From the NCBI GenBank assembly GCA_020346245.1, contig CP070778.1:233703-266322 (forward strand): a DNA stretch of 32,620 nucleotides. Direction: 5' to 3'. How positions within the stretch are numbered: the stretch's first letter is position 1; each line of letters begins with the position of its first letter. The translations under genes and the position numbers were made by a program. The notes beneath the pieces are model-generated. The model worked only from the letters and a program-made list of their open reading frames with translations, ran no database searches and was not told the origin of the DNA. The DNA comes from Flavobacteriaceae bacterium (lineage in GTDB: Bacteria > Bacteroidota > Bacteroidia > Flavobacteriales > Flavobacteriaceae). Of this stretch, positions 1-8,782 are shown in pieces.

Positions 1-409
1 AAAATACAGGACGATAGAGCTTACCAGAAAAATTAACAGGTGAGCCATGAGTCAGATGCCCTCCGTGCGCAAGATCAAAGCCTAAAATTGTATCTCCCGG
101 ACTTAAACACGCCTGGTAGACAGCAGCATTAGCCTGCGATCCTGAATGTGGCTGTACATTAGCATATTCAGCCCCAAAAAGTTCTTTTGCTCTGTCTATT
201 GCAAGTTGTTCAACCTTATCAACTACTTCACATCCACCATAATAGCGCTTCCCGGGATAACCCTCAGCGTATTTGTTAGTAAGGACAGAACCAGCCGCTT
301 CCATGACTTGTGGACTCGTAAAATTTTCTGAAGCAATAAGTTCTATCCCGTTTAATTGCCGTTCTTTTTCCTCAGCAATTAATTCAAATATTTGATGATC
401 GCGTTGCAT
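1..409 (-). CDS. glyA: Serine hydroxymethyltransferase, N-terminal part (cut by window edge)
   Basis: PLP-dependent enzyme that interconverts serine and glycine while charging tetrahydrofolate with a one-carbon unit, in the cytosol. The first ~136 residues are present, from [18 protein letters not shown], and include the family-typical [23 protein letters not shown] and [12 protein letters not shown] segments, followed by the [12 protein letters not shown] loop of the active site. The PLP lysine and the C-terminal domain lie outside the window. The ATG whose complement is at 407-409 matches the usual start. The gene diverges from fahA across about 110 bases. Identification is by recognition of these motifs; there is no sign of damage in the visible part. 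Confidence 0.96.
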   Translation of the reverse strand, partial: MQRDHQIFELIAEEKERQLNGIELIASENFTSPQVMEAAGSVLTNKYAEGYPGKRYYGGCEVVDKVEQLAIDRAKELFGAEYANVQPHSGSQANAAVYQACLSPGDTILGFDLAHGGHLTHGSPVNFSGKLYRPVF

Positions 410-436
410 AACTTTATTCTTGTGTTAAATGAGGCG

Positions 437-444
437 TAAAAGTA
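437..444 (-). promoter_or_regulatory. Possible -7 box of glyA
   Basis: Read on the minus strand this is TACTTTTA, one mismatch from the Bacteroidota -7 consensus TAnnTTTG, placed 27 bases before the glyA ATG. No clear -33 TTG was seen at the expected distance. Such near-matches are common by chance in AT-rich DNA, so this is weak. Confidence 0.3.
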
Positions 445-476
445 CAAATTGCCAGACGTTAATAAGAAGAAAATAA

Positions 477-484
477 TATATTTG
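477..484 (+). promoter_or_regulatory. Probable -7 box of fahA
   Basis: TATATTTG is an exact match to the Bacteroidota -7 element TAnnTTTG, 37 bases before the fahA ATG, predicting a leader of about 30 bases. I did not find a well-spaced -33 TTG, so the call rests on the -7 box and its position. Confidence 0.5.
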
Positions 485-521
485 ATCAGGAATTTATCAA
501 ACAAAAATTAACAATTATACC

Positions 522-1808
522 ATGTCATTAAAAACAAATGATCCATCTAAAAAAAGCTGGCTGGAAGTGGCCCCTGATTCTGATTTTCCAATACAAAATA
601 TTCCTTTTGGCGTATTTCTGACGAGGGATGATGTTATTACAATTGGAACCAGAATAGGTGATTATGCAATTGATCTTGGGGCACTGCATCAACTGGGCTA
701 TTTTAATGAAATACCACTTACAGATGACATTTTTCTGCAGGATACTTTAAATGATTTTATTTCAGATGGCAAAAAAACCTGGCGTTTAGTGCGCAACAGG
801 ATTAGTGAAATTTTTGATCTTAGCAATCCAATCCTTAAAGAAAACAAAGAACACCGTAACATAGTTCTATTCACCTTAGATGAGATAGAAATGCAACTTC
901 CGGTCCAGATAGGAGACTATACGGATTTTTATTCAAGTAAGGAGCATGCAACCAATATTGGTAGCATGTTTCGTGATCCCGATAACGCCTTGTTGCCTAA
1001 TTGGTTACATATCCCTATTGGGTACCACGGCAGAAGCTCTACAATAATTCCTAGCGGACAAAACATTAGGAGACCTCTGGGACAAACGCTTCCCAAAGGT
1101 GCAAGCCAACCGGAATTTGGCCCATCTAAAATGGTTGACTTTGAATTAGAAATGGGCTTTATTACGACAGATGCAAATAAATTAGGGGAATCTATTCCTA
1201 TTGCCGAGGCAGAGGACTATATTTTTGGCCTTGTTTTACTAAACGATTGGAGTGCCAGGGATATACAAAAGTGGGAATATGTGCCTCTGGGCCCATTTAT
1301 GGCTAAGAATTTTGCCTCTTCTATTTCTCCATGGATTGTTACCCTGGAAGCTCTTGAACCATTTAGGGTAGAAAGCCCGGTACAAGACCCTAAACCACTA
1401 CCCTATCTGCAACAAGAAGGAAAGAATAGTTTTGATATTAATTTAGAAGTTTCGATCACTCCTGAGGGAGGCACCCCTACAACAATTGCCAAATCGAACT
1501 TTAAATACATGTACTGGACGATGACGCAGCAATTAGCGCATCATACTTCTAATGGTTGTAAAATACTTAGTGGTGATCTTTTGGGAAGTGGTACAATATC
1601 TGGAACAACCCCGGATTCTTATGGCTCCATGCTAGAATTAGCCTGGCAGGGAACAAAGCCCCTTAGCCTTCAGAATGGGGAAAAAAGAACTTCAATTCAG
1701 GACTTCGACACGGTAACTTTAAAAGGGTTTTGTGAAAAAGATGGAATGCGTATCGGATTTGGAACGGTAGAGGCACAACTGCTTCCTCCACTCGAAAGTA
1801 ATCTATAA
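522..1808 (+). CDS. fahA: Fumarylacetoacetase (tyrosine/homogentisate catabolism)
   Basis: Hydrolyses fumarylacetoacetate to fumarate and acetoacetate, the last step of tyrosine degradation, in the cytosol. At 428 aa it has the usual full length of the eukaryote-like FAH. The small N-terminal domain (about 1-120) is followed by the catalytic beta domain. Motifs align with the mouse enzyme with a constant +9 offset: GDYTDFYSS gives metal ligand D135 and catalytic H142, FELEM gives E208 and E210, and LLNDWSARDIQ gives D242. LPNWLHIPIGYHGRSSTI is also typical. All key residues are present. No other tyrosine-pathway gene (hmgA, hppD, maiA) lies in the window, so it is probably transcribed alone from the TATATTTG promoter. 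Confidence 0.96.
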   Translation: MSLKTNDPSKKSWLEVAPDSDFPIQNIPFGVFLTRDDVITIGTRIGDYAIDLGALHQLGYFNEIPLTDDIFLQDTLNDFISDGKKTWRLVRNRISEIFDLSNPILKENKEHRNIVLFTLDEIEMQLPVQIGDYTDFYSSKEHATNIGSMFRDPDNALLPNWLHIPIGYHGRSSTIIPSGQNIRRPLGQTLPKGASQPEFGPSKMVDFELEMGFITTDANKLGESIPIAEAEDYIFGLVLLNDWSARDIQKWEYVPLGPFMAKNFASSISPWIVTLEALEPFRVESPVQDPKPLPYLQQEGKNSFDINLEVSITPEGGTPTTIAKSNFKYMYWTMTQQLAHHTSNGCKILSGDLLGSGTISGTTPDSYGSMLELAWQGTKPLSLQNGEKRTSIQDFDTVTLKGFCEKDGMRIGFGTVEAQLLPPLESNL

Positions 1809-1817
1809 AAATAAGTA

Positions 1818-1864
1818 CGCTAAAAGAACATTTTAGCGAATTTATACGATACATTATCGTTTTT
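1818..1864 (+). terminator. Tandem hairpins after fahA; the second is a likely intrinsic terminator
   Basis: The first hairpin is CGCTAAAA (1818-1825) pairing with TTTTAGCG (1831-1838) over a 5-base loop, without a good T tract. The second is ACGATA (1846-1851) pairing with TATCGT (1855-1860) over loop CAT, followed by a run of T to 1864. The second fits a short Rho-independent terminator. Confidence 0.6.
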
Positions 1865-1932
1865 CGTTATGAATTATGTGTGTTTTGGCACAGCTATTGA
1901 AAACTATTGCTAAAACCCTTAAATAAATTATC

Positions 1933-3120
1933 ATGAAAAAAACGATACTCTTTACTACCATTGTAGTTCTTTTAATAGCATGTGGAGGTGTTAAAAAGAC
2001 TCAGGAGGCCATTAATACGGGCAATTATTCCGCTGCCATAAATAAGGCTATAAAAAATCTTGCGGATAATAAAACCAAAAAAGGCAATCAACCTTATGTA
2101 ATACTTCTTGAAGAAGCATTCCAAAAGTATACACAAAGGGAACTAGCAAACATTGCATATTTAAAGAAAGAAGGCAATCCTGCCAATTACAATGCGATAT
2201 TTAACGGATACAGCCGTTTGAAAAATATTCAGGAAAGAATTAAGCCACTTTTACCTTTGCAGGTATATGAGGAGGGTAGAAATGCCAGATTCTCGTTTAC
2301 TAATTATGACAACCAGATACTTGTTGCAAAAGACAATTTATCTGACTATTTATACAATAATGCCTCAGAGCTATTACAAAATGCAAAATACAAGGAGGAC
2401 TTTAGAAATGCTTACAGGGATTTTGAATATTTAAATGAATTAAGTCCCGGATATGCAGATAGTCGTCAAAAAATGGATGAGGCTTATGTTAAAGGATTGG
2501 ACTATGTTAAAGTAAACATGGTTAACGATACAGAGCAAATAGTTCCGGCACGATTAGAAGAAGAACTATTGAATTTTAATACCTATGGATTAAACGACCA
2601 ATGGACACAGTACCATACGAACCCACTGTCTGAAGTCAACTATGATTATGAAATGGAAGTAGCCTTCAGAGCCATTAATATCTCTCCGGAACAAATCCAG
2701 GAAAAACAAATTATTAAGGAAAAACAGATCAAAGATGGGGTTGAAGTTCTTCTTGATTCAGACGGCAGAGTAGTAAAGGATAGTCTGGGTAATGAAATAA
2801 AGGTGGACAGATTCAGAACAGTAAGTTGTAATTTCTATCAGTTTACCCAGCTTAAATCTGCGCAAGTTACAGGTAATGTAAGCTATATAGATTTGCAAAA
2901 TAAACAACAACTTAATTCATACCCTCTTAGCAGTGAATTTGTATTTGAGCATGTTTATGCAAATTACAACGGTGATAGAAGAGCCCTTGACAATGATCTT
3001 GTTCCACTATTAAATAGGGTTGCAGTACCATTTCCTTCCAATGAACAAATGGTTTACGATGCAGGTGAAGATTTAAAATCAAGACTAAAAGACATCGTAG
3101 TGAGACACAAATTTAATTAA
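1933..3120 (+). CDS. Unrecognised lipoprotein, helical-repeat-like
   Basis: I do not recognise a named family. The N-terminus is a clear SpII lipoprotein signal: basic MKK, hydrophobic ILFTTIVVLLIA, then lipobox LIAC with the acylated Cys at residue 17. The next ~180 residues look alpha-helical, with TPR-like spacing of small residues (INTGNYSAAINKAIKNL and later FRNAYRDFEYLNELSPGY). The C-terminal half is mixed and ends in a basic segment. This suggests a periplasmic or outer-membrane-anchored protein that may bind partners or envelope components. It follows fahA by about 120 bases with a terminator between them, so it is probably a separate unit, and a strong terminator follows its stop. 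Confidence 0.85.
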   Translation: MKKTILFTTIVVLLIACGGVKKTQEAINTGNYSAAINKAIKNLADNKTKKGNQPYVILLEEAFQKYTQRELANIAYLKKEGNPANYNAIFNGYSRLKNIQERIKPLLPLQVYEEGRNARFSFTNYDNQILVAKDNLSDYLYNNASELLQNAKYKEDFRNAYRDFEYLNELSPGYADSRQKMDEAYVKGLDYVKVNMVNDTEQIVPARLEEELLNFNTYGLNDQWTQYHTNPLSEVNYDYEMEVAFRAINISPEQIQEKQIIKEKQIKDGVEVLLDSDGRVVKDSLGNEIKVDRFRTVSCNFYQFTQLKSAQVTGNVSYIDLQNKQQLNSYPLSSEFVFEHVYANYNGDRRALDNDLVPLLNRVAVPFPSNEQMVYDAGEDLKSRLKDIVVRHKFN

Positions 3121-3125
3121 ATTCT

Positions 3126-3151
3126 AAACCCCGAAATTCCGGGGTTTTTTT
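3126..3151 (+). terminator. Intrinsic terminator of the lipoprotein gene
   Basis: AAACCCCG (3126-3133) pairs with CGGGGTTT (3140-3147) across loop AAATTC and runs directly into a T tract. It is a strong stop for plus-strand transcription. On the minus strand the hairpin is the same but the following T run is interrupted, so termination of brxC there would be weaker. Confidence 0.88.
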
Positions 3152-3545
3152 ATATATAGTGCGCTAAATCTAGTGTAGTAATTCCTCCGTGAGATTCGTT
3201 AGCTACCGCGCTGCCATTTTTTATAATTAACACTTGTGGAGATTGATGGTATACCTGAAATCTATTGGCAACTTCATTTGAGACTTCCCTGTACCTGTGC
3301 AAATCCAAAAAATATAAATCGGCCTGATTACCCTCAAGGAAATATGAATTCTTAAAAGATCTTAGAACCATACTGCTAATACCACATGTGGTAGAGTGTT
3401 TAAAAATAATCTGTGGTTTTATGGAAGAGTTCCGTTCTATATCATCCAGCTGTTCAACAGTTGTTATTGCTATCCATTCCAACTGAGCTTGCTGTTCTTC
3501 AGCATTTCCTTTTTTACTATTAAATAAGTTATTGAATATTCCCAT
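3150..3545 (-). CDS. ytxJ: Bacillithiol-system redox protein YtxJ (monothiol bacilliredoxin BrxC type)
   Basis: Thioredoxin-fold protein that reduces mixed disulfides between proteins and bacillithiol in the cytosol. The 131-aa product starts MGIFNNLF and carries IFKHSTTCGISSMVL with the single active cysteine at C54, then the cis-Pro-like QVYHQSPQVLIIKNG and the ESHGGI tail typical of YtxJ. An upstream in-frame TTG at 3563 would add six residues (MLLKEK), but the ATG at 3545 matches family starts better. The gene implies that the organism makes bacillithiol, which fits Bacteroidota. It diverges from clpB across about 165 bases and converges on the lipoprotein terminator. Confidence 0.92.
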   Translation of the reverse strand: MGIFNNLFNSKKGNAEEQQAQLEWIAITTVEQLDDIERNSSIKPQIIFKHSTTCGISSMVLRSFKNSYFLEGNQADLYFLDLHRYREVSNEVANRFQVYHQSPQVLIIKNGSAVANESHGGITTLDLAHYI

Positions 3546-3593
3546 TTTTTCTTTTAAAAGCAATTAGTCGGATTAATTTAATTTCCATACAGG

Positions 3594-3640
3594 CTGTCGA
3601 AATGTCTTGTTAAAAGGCGATTTTTCCGACATTTTGTCTG
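3594..3640. promoter_or_regulatory. Repeated GACATTT-type motif upstream of clpB, candidate operator
   Basis: CTGTCGAAATGTC (3594-3606) and GACATTTTGTCTG (3628-3640) are inverted copies: the reverse complement of the first matches the second at 10 of 13 positions. The right copy is itself a palindrome, GACA-TTT-TGTC (3628-3638). They sit about 70-120 bases before clpB in the region shared with divergent ytxJ. This could be a stress-regulator site; no regulator is identified. Confidence 0.4.
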
Positions 3641-3711
3641 TTTATTCTCCATGGTAGGATTGTTGTCCTATACAATTCAAAATTAAACATTAACTCGAAA
3701 AGAAATATATA

Positions 3712-6312
3712 ATGAACATCAATAATTTTACCATAAAATCCCAGGAGTCCATACAACATGCGCAATTGCTTGCGCAGGGCATGGAGAATCCGCAAATTGA
3801 AAACGAACATATTTATAAGGCAATCGCTGAGATTGATGAGAATGTTCTCCCCTTTATCTTAAAAAAATTAAATGTTAATATTTCTCTTGTAAATCAAATA
3901 CTTGAGAAGGATCTGGAAAGTTTGCCAAAGGTCTCGGGCGGAGAAATTATGTTTTCTAAAGAAGCTGGCAAAACATTGAATGAAGCCAACTTAATTGCCA
4001 AAAAGATGGAGGATGAATATGTTTCTATCGAACATATGTTAATAGCTCTTTTTAAATCTAACAGTAAAATATCAAGAATATTAAAAGATCAGGGGGTACA
4101 GGAAAAAAGTCTCATGGCGGCGATAGAAGAATTACGCAAAGGAGATAAAGTTACTTCGCAAAGTGCAGAAGAAACTTACAATTCATTGAACAAATATGCG
4201 AGAAACCTTAATGACCTGGCCGATAAAGGTAAACTGGACCCCGTTATTGGACGAGATGAAGAAATTAGAAGGATTCTTCAAATTCTTTCCCGAAGGACCA
4301 AGAATAACCCAATGCTGGTTGGAGAACCTGGTACAGGTAAAACCGCAATCGCAGAAGGACTGGCACATAGAATTGTTCAGGGAGATATCCCAGAAAATTT
4401 AAAAGATAAAATTATTTATTCTCTGGATATGGGAGCACTTATAGCAGGTGCCAAATATAAAGGGGAATTTGAGGAACGTCTTAAAGCAGTGATCAAAGAA
4501 GTTACCAGCTCAGATGGAAATATTGTGCTGTTTATTGACGAAATACATACACTTGTTGGCGCCGGTGGCGGACAAGGAGCTATGGATGCCGCTAATATCC
4601 TAAAACCTGCTTTAGCAAGAGGAGATTTGAGAGCAATAGGTGCTACAACACTAGACGAATACCAAAAATACTTTGAAAAAGATAAAGCGTTGGAACGCAG
4701 ATTTCAGAAAGTAACAGTAGACGAGCCCGACACTGAGAGTGCCATTTCAATTTTACGGGGAATTAAAGAAAAGTATGAAGCGCACCATAAAGTCCGAATT
4801 ATGGACGAAGCTGTTATTTCGGCTGTAGAATTATCACAGCGATATATTACCAATAGGTTTTTACCCGACAAAGCCATTGACTTAATGGATGAAGCTGCTT
4901 CTAAACTTCGTATGGAGATTAATTCCAAACCAGAAGAACTCGACGTTCTCGATAGAAAGATAATGCAATTAGAAATTGAAATAGAAGCTATCAAAAGAGA
5001 GGATGATAAAGCCAAACTCAAATTACTTAATGTAGATCTCGCTAATCTCAAGGAAGAGAGAAATGAAATTTTTGCCAAGTGGGAAAGCGAAAAAACAGTA
5101 ATAGAGAATATTCAAAAAACAAAACTGGATATTGAAAATTTTAAACAAGAGGCTGAAAGAGCAGAGCGCAACGGTGACTATGGTAAGGTAGCAGAATTGC
5201 GTTACGGAAAAATAAAAGAAGCCAATGAAAAATTAGAGTCTCTTCAAAAGGATCTTACACAGGAGCAGCAAAAAGGAACCCTTATAAAAGAAGAAGTGAC
5301 TACCGAAGATATTGCGGAGGTTGTTGCTAAATGGACAGGTATTCCAGTAACTAAAATGCTGCAAAGTGAACGAGAAAAACTTTTAAATCTGGAAGACGTA
5401 TTACACAAACGCGTCGTTGGCCAGGATGAAGCTATTCAGGCTGTATCAGATGCGATCAGAAGAAGCAGGGCTGGCTTGCAGGATGCGAAACGCCCCATAG
5501 GTTCATTCTTATTCCTCGGTACTACGGGAGTAGGAAAAACGGAACTTGCAAAAACTTTAGCTGCTTACCTGTTTGATGATGAAAATGCGCTGACAAGAAT
5601 AGATATGAGCGAGTATCAGGAGCGTCATTCAGTAAGTAGATTGGTAGGAGCCCCTCCCGGATATATTGGTTATGATGAAGGTGGTCAGCTTACCGAGGCC
5701 GTTAGGCGCAAACCATATTCCGTAATACTCTTGGATGAGATAGAAAAAGCCCACCCTGATACATTTAATATCCTGTTGCAGGTGCTTGATGAAGGAAGGC
5801 TTACAGATAATAAGGGAAGAGTTGCTGATTTCAAAAACACCATAATCATAATGACAAGTAATATGGGCAGCCATATTATACAGGAGAAATTTGAAGTTCT
5901 AGAAGACATTTATACTGCAATGGAATCGGCAAGAGTTGAGGTGCTTGGGCTTCTTAGAAAGACCATTCGCCCTGAATTCCTTAACAGGATAGATGATATT
6001 ATCATGTTCACTCCACTTAATAAGGAGGATATAAGGCTAATTGTTGAACTGCAACTGGAGCAGCTTAAGAAAATGCTCTCAAAACAGCATATCACAATTG
6101 ACGCTACAGAAGAAGCTGTCTCTCTCCTTGCCGATCGCGGCTATGATCCACAATATGGGGCCAGGCCAATAAAGAGAGTTATCCAAAAAGAAGTGTTAAA
6201 CAGTCTCTCTAAAGAATTACTCAGTGGAAAAGTCAAGGCGGATAGTATTGTTCTAATAGATTCATTTAATGACAGCCTAGTATTTAGAAACCAAAGTGAA
6301 TTAGTAAATTAA
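3712..6312 (+). CDS. clpB: ATP-dependent disaggregase ClpB
   Basis: Hexameric AAA+ chaperone that threads aggregated proteins with help from DnaK. At 866 aa it is full length. Order of parts: the Clp N-domain (about 1-145, two repeats starting [11 protein letters not shown] and [11 protein letters not shown]); AAA1 with Walker A GEPGTGKT at 204-211 and Walker [11 protein letters not shown]; the middle coiled-coil domain (about 405-525, rich in Glu, Lys and Leu), which distinguishes ClpB from ClpA and ClpC; and AAA2 with Walker A GTTGVGKT at 603-610 and Walker [14 protein letters not shown]. The C-terminal small domain ends in [18 protein letters not shown]. It is monocistronic, bounded by an upstream repeat and a strong downstream terminator. 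It is probably heat-inducible, but that is inference. Confidence 0.98.
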   Translation: MNINNFTIKSQESIQHAQLLAQGMENPQIENEHIYKAIAEIDENVLPFILKKLNVNISLVNQILEKDLESLPKVSGGEIMFSKEAGKTLNEANLIAKKMEDEYVSIEHMLIALFKSNSKISRILKDQGVQEKSLMAAIEELRKGDKVTSQSAEETYNSLNKYARNLNDLADKGKLDPVIGRDEEIRRILQILSRRTKNNPMLVGEPGTGKTAIAEGLAHRIVQGDIPENLKDKIIYSLDMGALIAGAKYKGEFEERLKAVIKEVTSSDGNIVLFIDEIHTLVGAGGGQGAMDAANILKPALARGDLRAIGATTLDEYQKYFEKDKALERRFQKVTVDEPDTESAISILRGIKEKYEAHHKVRIMDEAVISAVELSQRYITNRFLPDKAIDLMDEAASKLRMEINSKPEELDVLDRKIMQLEIEIEAIKREDDKAKLKLLNVDLANLKEERNEIFAKWESEKTVIENIQKTKLDIENFKQEAERAERNGDYGKVAELRYGKIKEANEKLESLQKDLTQEQQKGTLIKEEVTTEDIAEVVAKWTGIPVTKMLQSEREKLLNLEDVLHKRVVGQDEAIQAVSDAIRRSRAGLQDAKRPIGSFLFLGTTGVGKTELAKTLAAYLFDDENALTRIDMSEYQERHSVSRLVGAPPGYIGYDEGGQLTEAVRRKPYSVILLDEIEKAHPDTFNILLQVLDEGRLTDNKGRVADFKNTIIIMTSNMGSHIIQEKFEVLEDIYTAMESARVEVLGLLRKTIRPEFLNRIDDIIMFTPLNKEDIRLIVELQLEQLKKMLSKQHITIDATEEAVSLLADRGYDPQYGARPIKRVIQKEVLNSLSKELLSGKVKADSIVLIDSFNDSLVFRNQSELVN

Positions 6313-6327
6313 TTTTAGTAATAATTT

Positions 6328-6372
6328 AAAAAGTACCCTTTTGCGATGCAAAACGTAAGGGTACTTTTTTTT
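6328..6372 (+). terminator. Strong intrinsic terminator of clpB
   Basis: AAAAAGTACCCTT (6328-6340) pairs perfectly with AAGGGTACTTTTT (6357-6369), and the arm runs into an unbroken T tract to 6372. The loop can itself pair (TTTTGC with GCAAAA). This separates clpB from the TetR gene. Confidence 0.92.
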
Positions 6373-6387
6373 ATTAATTAAAATACC

Positions 6388-6396
6388 ATACAGTAT
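6388..6396. promoter_or_regulatory. Small palindrome before the TetR gene, possible operator
   Basis: ATACAGTAT is an odd-centred perfect palindrome about 35 bases before the start codon and just upstream of TATATTCG (6407-6414), a one-mismatch -7 box. TetR proteins often repress themselves from such sites, but the palindrome is short and may be chance. Confidence 0.25.
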
Positions 6397-6431
6397 ATAG
6401 ATTTTTTATATTCGTATAAAAATGAATTCCT

Positions 6432-7028
6432 ATGCCAACCAAAGCTGAAAGAACCAGTGCATACATAATTGAAACTGTAGCTCCTATTTTTAATAAACAT
6501 GGCTATGTGGGAACCAGCATGAATGACCTTACTGAAGCTACAGGACTCACCAAAGGAGCCTTATATGGTAATTTTGAAAATAAAGAAGCCCTTGCACTAG
6601 CCGCTTTTCATTATAACAGTACTTTACTTTTAAAGGCCATTGATGAGAAGTTGAATGGTGATGGCACTGCACTGCAAAAAATATTTTCCCTTACTGATTT
6701 TTATCGCCATTATGATGTTTTCACAGCTCGTATGGGGGGCTGCCCTGTTTTAAATGTTGGTGTAGACGCCAATAATAATAACACCCTACTAAAGTCAGCA
6801 ACTAATGAAACAATACGTACTATTGAAGGTAAAATTGCTTTGGTTTTAGAAAATGGCGTGAAGAATAATGAGATAAAACTCCCGGTTAGACCTCTTCAAT
6901 TTGCTAAACAGTTATACACTATGATTCAGGGAGCCATTGCTATGGCTACAATTACCAGTGACAGAAAATATCTTATTAATACAATTGCATATCTGGATGT
7001 TCTGGTCAAAAAAGAAATCAAAAAATAG
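6432..7028 (+). CDS. TetR/AcrR-family transcriptional regulator
   Basis: One-component regulator: an N-terminal helix-turn-helix binds an operator, and a ligand-binding C-terminal domain dimerises. The 198-aa length is typical. The HTH lies at about residues 28-50 (TSMNDLTEATGLTKGALYGN), with the canonical GLTKGALY-x-NF-x-NKE pattern. The C-terminal half carries RMGGCPVLN, resembling the segment of YxaF/LmrA-type members, so the ligand may be a small aromatic or lipophilic compound; that is inference. It stands alone after the clpB terminator and converges on the PorP-like gene with only 4 bases between stops. Its target is not evident from context. Confidence 0.9.
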   Translation: MPTKAERTSAYIIETVAPIFNKHGYVGTSMNDLTEATGLTKGALYGNFENKEALALAAFHYNSTLLLKAIDEKLNGDGTALQKIFSLTDFYRHYDVFTARMGGCPVLNVGVDANNNNTLLKSATNETIRTIEGKIALVLENGVKNNEIKLPVRPLQFAKQLYTMIQGAIAMATITSDRKYLINTIAYLDVLVKKEIKK

Positions 7029-7032
7029 GAGC

Positions 7033-8691
7033 TTACTTACTTAAGACTCTGTAAATCCAGGTTTTTCCTTCGTAACGTCCACCATATTTAGAATCCCTGG
7101 CCTTTCTTGCTTCCTCCATTGTAGCATATCTATTTAAATACACGTAATTGTACTTATTTTTGGCCCTATAGAAGGATTTAGGCTGCAACCCTTCATCCGT
7201 CAATTTCTTGATAAAGGCTTCATAGTATTTCTTAGTCCCGAATACATTAGCTATTAAATAAAAGCCCGGTTCCAAACCATCACCTGCAGCTACTTCCTCA
7301 TATACTTCTCCTTTTTTCAATTCCACCACTTCTATTTCGGCTTTTTCTTTTTCCCGCGCTTTAGTAATGGAATCCTGCTTTTTCTGTTCCTTGAGTCTAT
7401 TAACCTCTGCCAGAACTTCTGCCTGCTTAACAGCGTTTAATGAATCTATCCTCCTTTTCTCTTGCTGTTCTTTTAAGACCGCAATCGCCACTGCTTCTTT
7501 AGCTTTAATGATAGAATCTTTACGCTTTTGTTCAGCCAGTTCTCTTTCTTTGGCCAATTCAATTTGTTTGTTAAGTGCTGCAATTGAATCTTTTCTTTTC
7601 TGATTCTGCAATTGCTCCAGAGCCAATACTTCTGCAGCTTTAACAGCTTCCAGGGAGTCTTTTTTTCTTTGGGTTTCCAATAATGCTAATTCCTCTTTTA
7701 CTCGTTCTTCTTCTTCTAAAATTTGCTCATCCTTAGCAGGCTCTTCTTCAAGTTCGTCTTCTGTTGTAAGCTCTTCAACTTCAAAGACTTGTTTGCCAAA
7801 ACTAAACGCAGTAACAATTTCAATACTCGGATCCTCACCCTTAAGTTCACTGCTTGTGCCAAATTCAACCAAAGCACCAACAGATAGCTTTTTAAAAAAG
7901 CGCCCCCCTACTCCGGTAGAAATTCCATAAAAGCTATTATATCCTGCCTGAGCCCAGAATTTTGGGGTAGAAAACAAAGTGTTAAATCCTATTTGATTGT
8001 CAAAATCGGGCAAGCGTTTGTAGTAAAGCGTAGGTCTGATATAAGAGTTGGAGGTGTCGCCCAAAACTGTTATTGGGAAGTCATAACTTGCCAGACTCAT
8101 ATAAATTAAACCTGAAGCACTTGCTTTGCCTTCATTGGTTGTGAAGTTTCTATCTACCAGGTTCTCCATGGCGATACCAAAACTGAACGCATCTAACTGA
8201 AGTCTGACAGCCGGTGCCATCTGAAGTATAAAATTACTTTTTTCTTCAAACTGCGGGAAATCAAAATCCGGGTCCAAAATAAACTCCTCAGCAAGTTCTC
8301 GTTGATAGCCTATTACATTAAGTCCAAGAGATATTTGCGTTGAAGAATTCAATATAAAATTATATGCATAATTCAAGACTCCCCCTTTATTCACAAACAC
8401 GCCGGTATTATGCTGTAGAAACCCTCCTCCTATGGCAGATTCCTCGTTTAATTTACGGGTATAATTAAAAAAAAAGGTTGTGGGATTAGCATCCAGCGTT
8501 TGCCATTGCCATCTTGTCCATAATGCTACCGACTGCGGATTATTCCTGTCTAATGAAAATACCGGACTCAACAAACTGCTATTAAATTCAGTAAGGTTAT
8601 GCTGTCTGAAATCATAAGGTAATTCCGCCTGCTGAGATCTAACAGAAAACAAAGATAAAACGGTTAAAATGACCAGTAATTTATTCAACAT
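7033..8691 (-). CDS. PorP/SprF-like outer-membrane protein with repeat coiled coil and SPOR-like tail
   Basis: The N-terminus is a signal peptide (MLNKLLVILTVLSLFSVRSQ) followed by about 280 residues with the PorP/SprF pattern: FNSSLLSPVFSLDRN-type start, LWTRWQWQ, IGGGFLQHNTG, YNFILNSSTQISLGLN, then alternating beta strands. PorP/SprF proteins are outer-membrane barrels linked to type IX secretion or adhesin attachment. After an acidic linker (about 305-340) comes a charged helix with five D-S repeats at residues 345, 368, 392, 416 and 440 (23-24 residue spacing), then a SPOR-like domain at about 475-551 (GFYLIANVFGTKKYYEAF, NYVYLNRYATMEEARKAR). Such a tail would contact peptidoglycan or another periplasmic partner. 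The usual genetic partners (large adhesin, OmpA-like protein) are not adjacent. Confidence 0.82.
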   Translation of the reverse strand: MLNKLLVILTVLSLFSVRSQQAELPYDFRQHNLTEFNSSLLSPVFSLDRNNPQSVALWTRWQWQTLDANPTTFFFNYTRKLNEESAIGGGFLQHNTGVFVNKGGVLNYAYNFILNSSTQISLGLNVIGYQRELAEEFILDPDFDFPQFEEKSNFILQMAPAVRLQLDAFSFGIAMENLVDRNFTTNEGKASASGLIYMSLASYDFPITVLGDTSNSYIRPTLYYKRLPDFDNQIGFNTLFSTPKFWAQAGYNSFYGISTGVGGRFFKKLSVGALVEFGTSSELKGEDPSIEIVTAFSFGKQVFEVEELTTEDELEEEPAKDEQILEEEERVKEELALLETQRKKDSLEAVKAAEVLALEQLQNQKRKDSIAALNKQIELAKERELAEQKRKDSIIKAKEAVAIAVLKEQQEKRRIDSLNAVKQAEVLAEVNRLKEQKKQDSITKAREKEKAEIEVVELKKGEVYEEVAAGDGLEPGFYLIANVFGTKKYYEAFIKKLTDEGLQPKSFYRAKNKYNYVYLNRYATMEEARKARDSKYGGRYEGKTWIYRVLSK

Positions 8692-8782
8692 AATAATAGA
8701 AAAAACCAGGGATTAACATACTAATTTCGCTGAATTTCAGTTAAATTAGAGCATACATTGAAATTATTCAAACCAAACCAGT

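Noticed and set aside
146..331. Short plus-strand open frame at the window start
   Set aside because: It is antisense to the clear glyA coding sequence.
4704..5078. Open frame of 124 codons on the strand opposite clpB
   Set aside because: It is the antisense shadow of the ClpB middle domain, serine- and leucine-rich as expected from reversed charged codons, with no promoter or family match.
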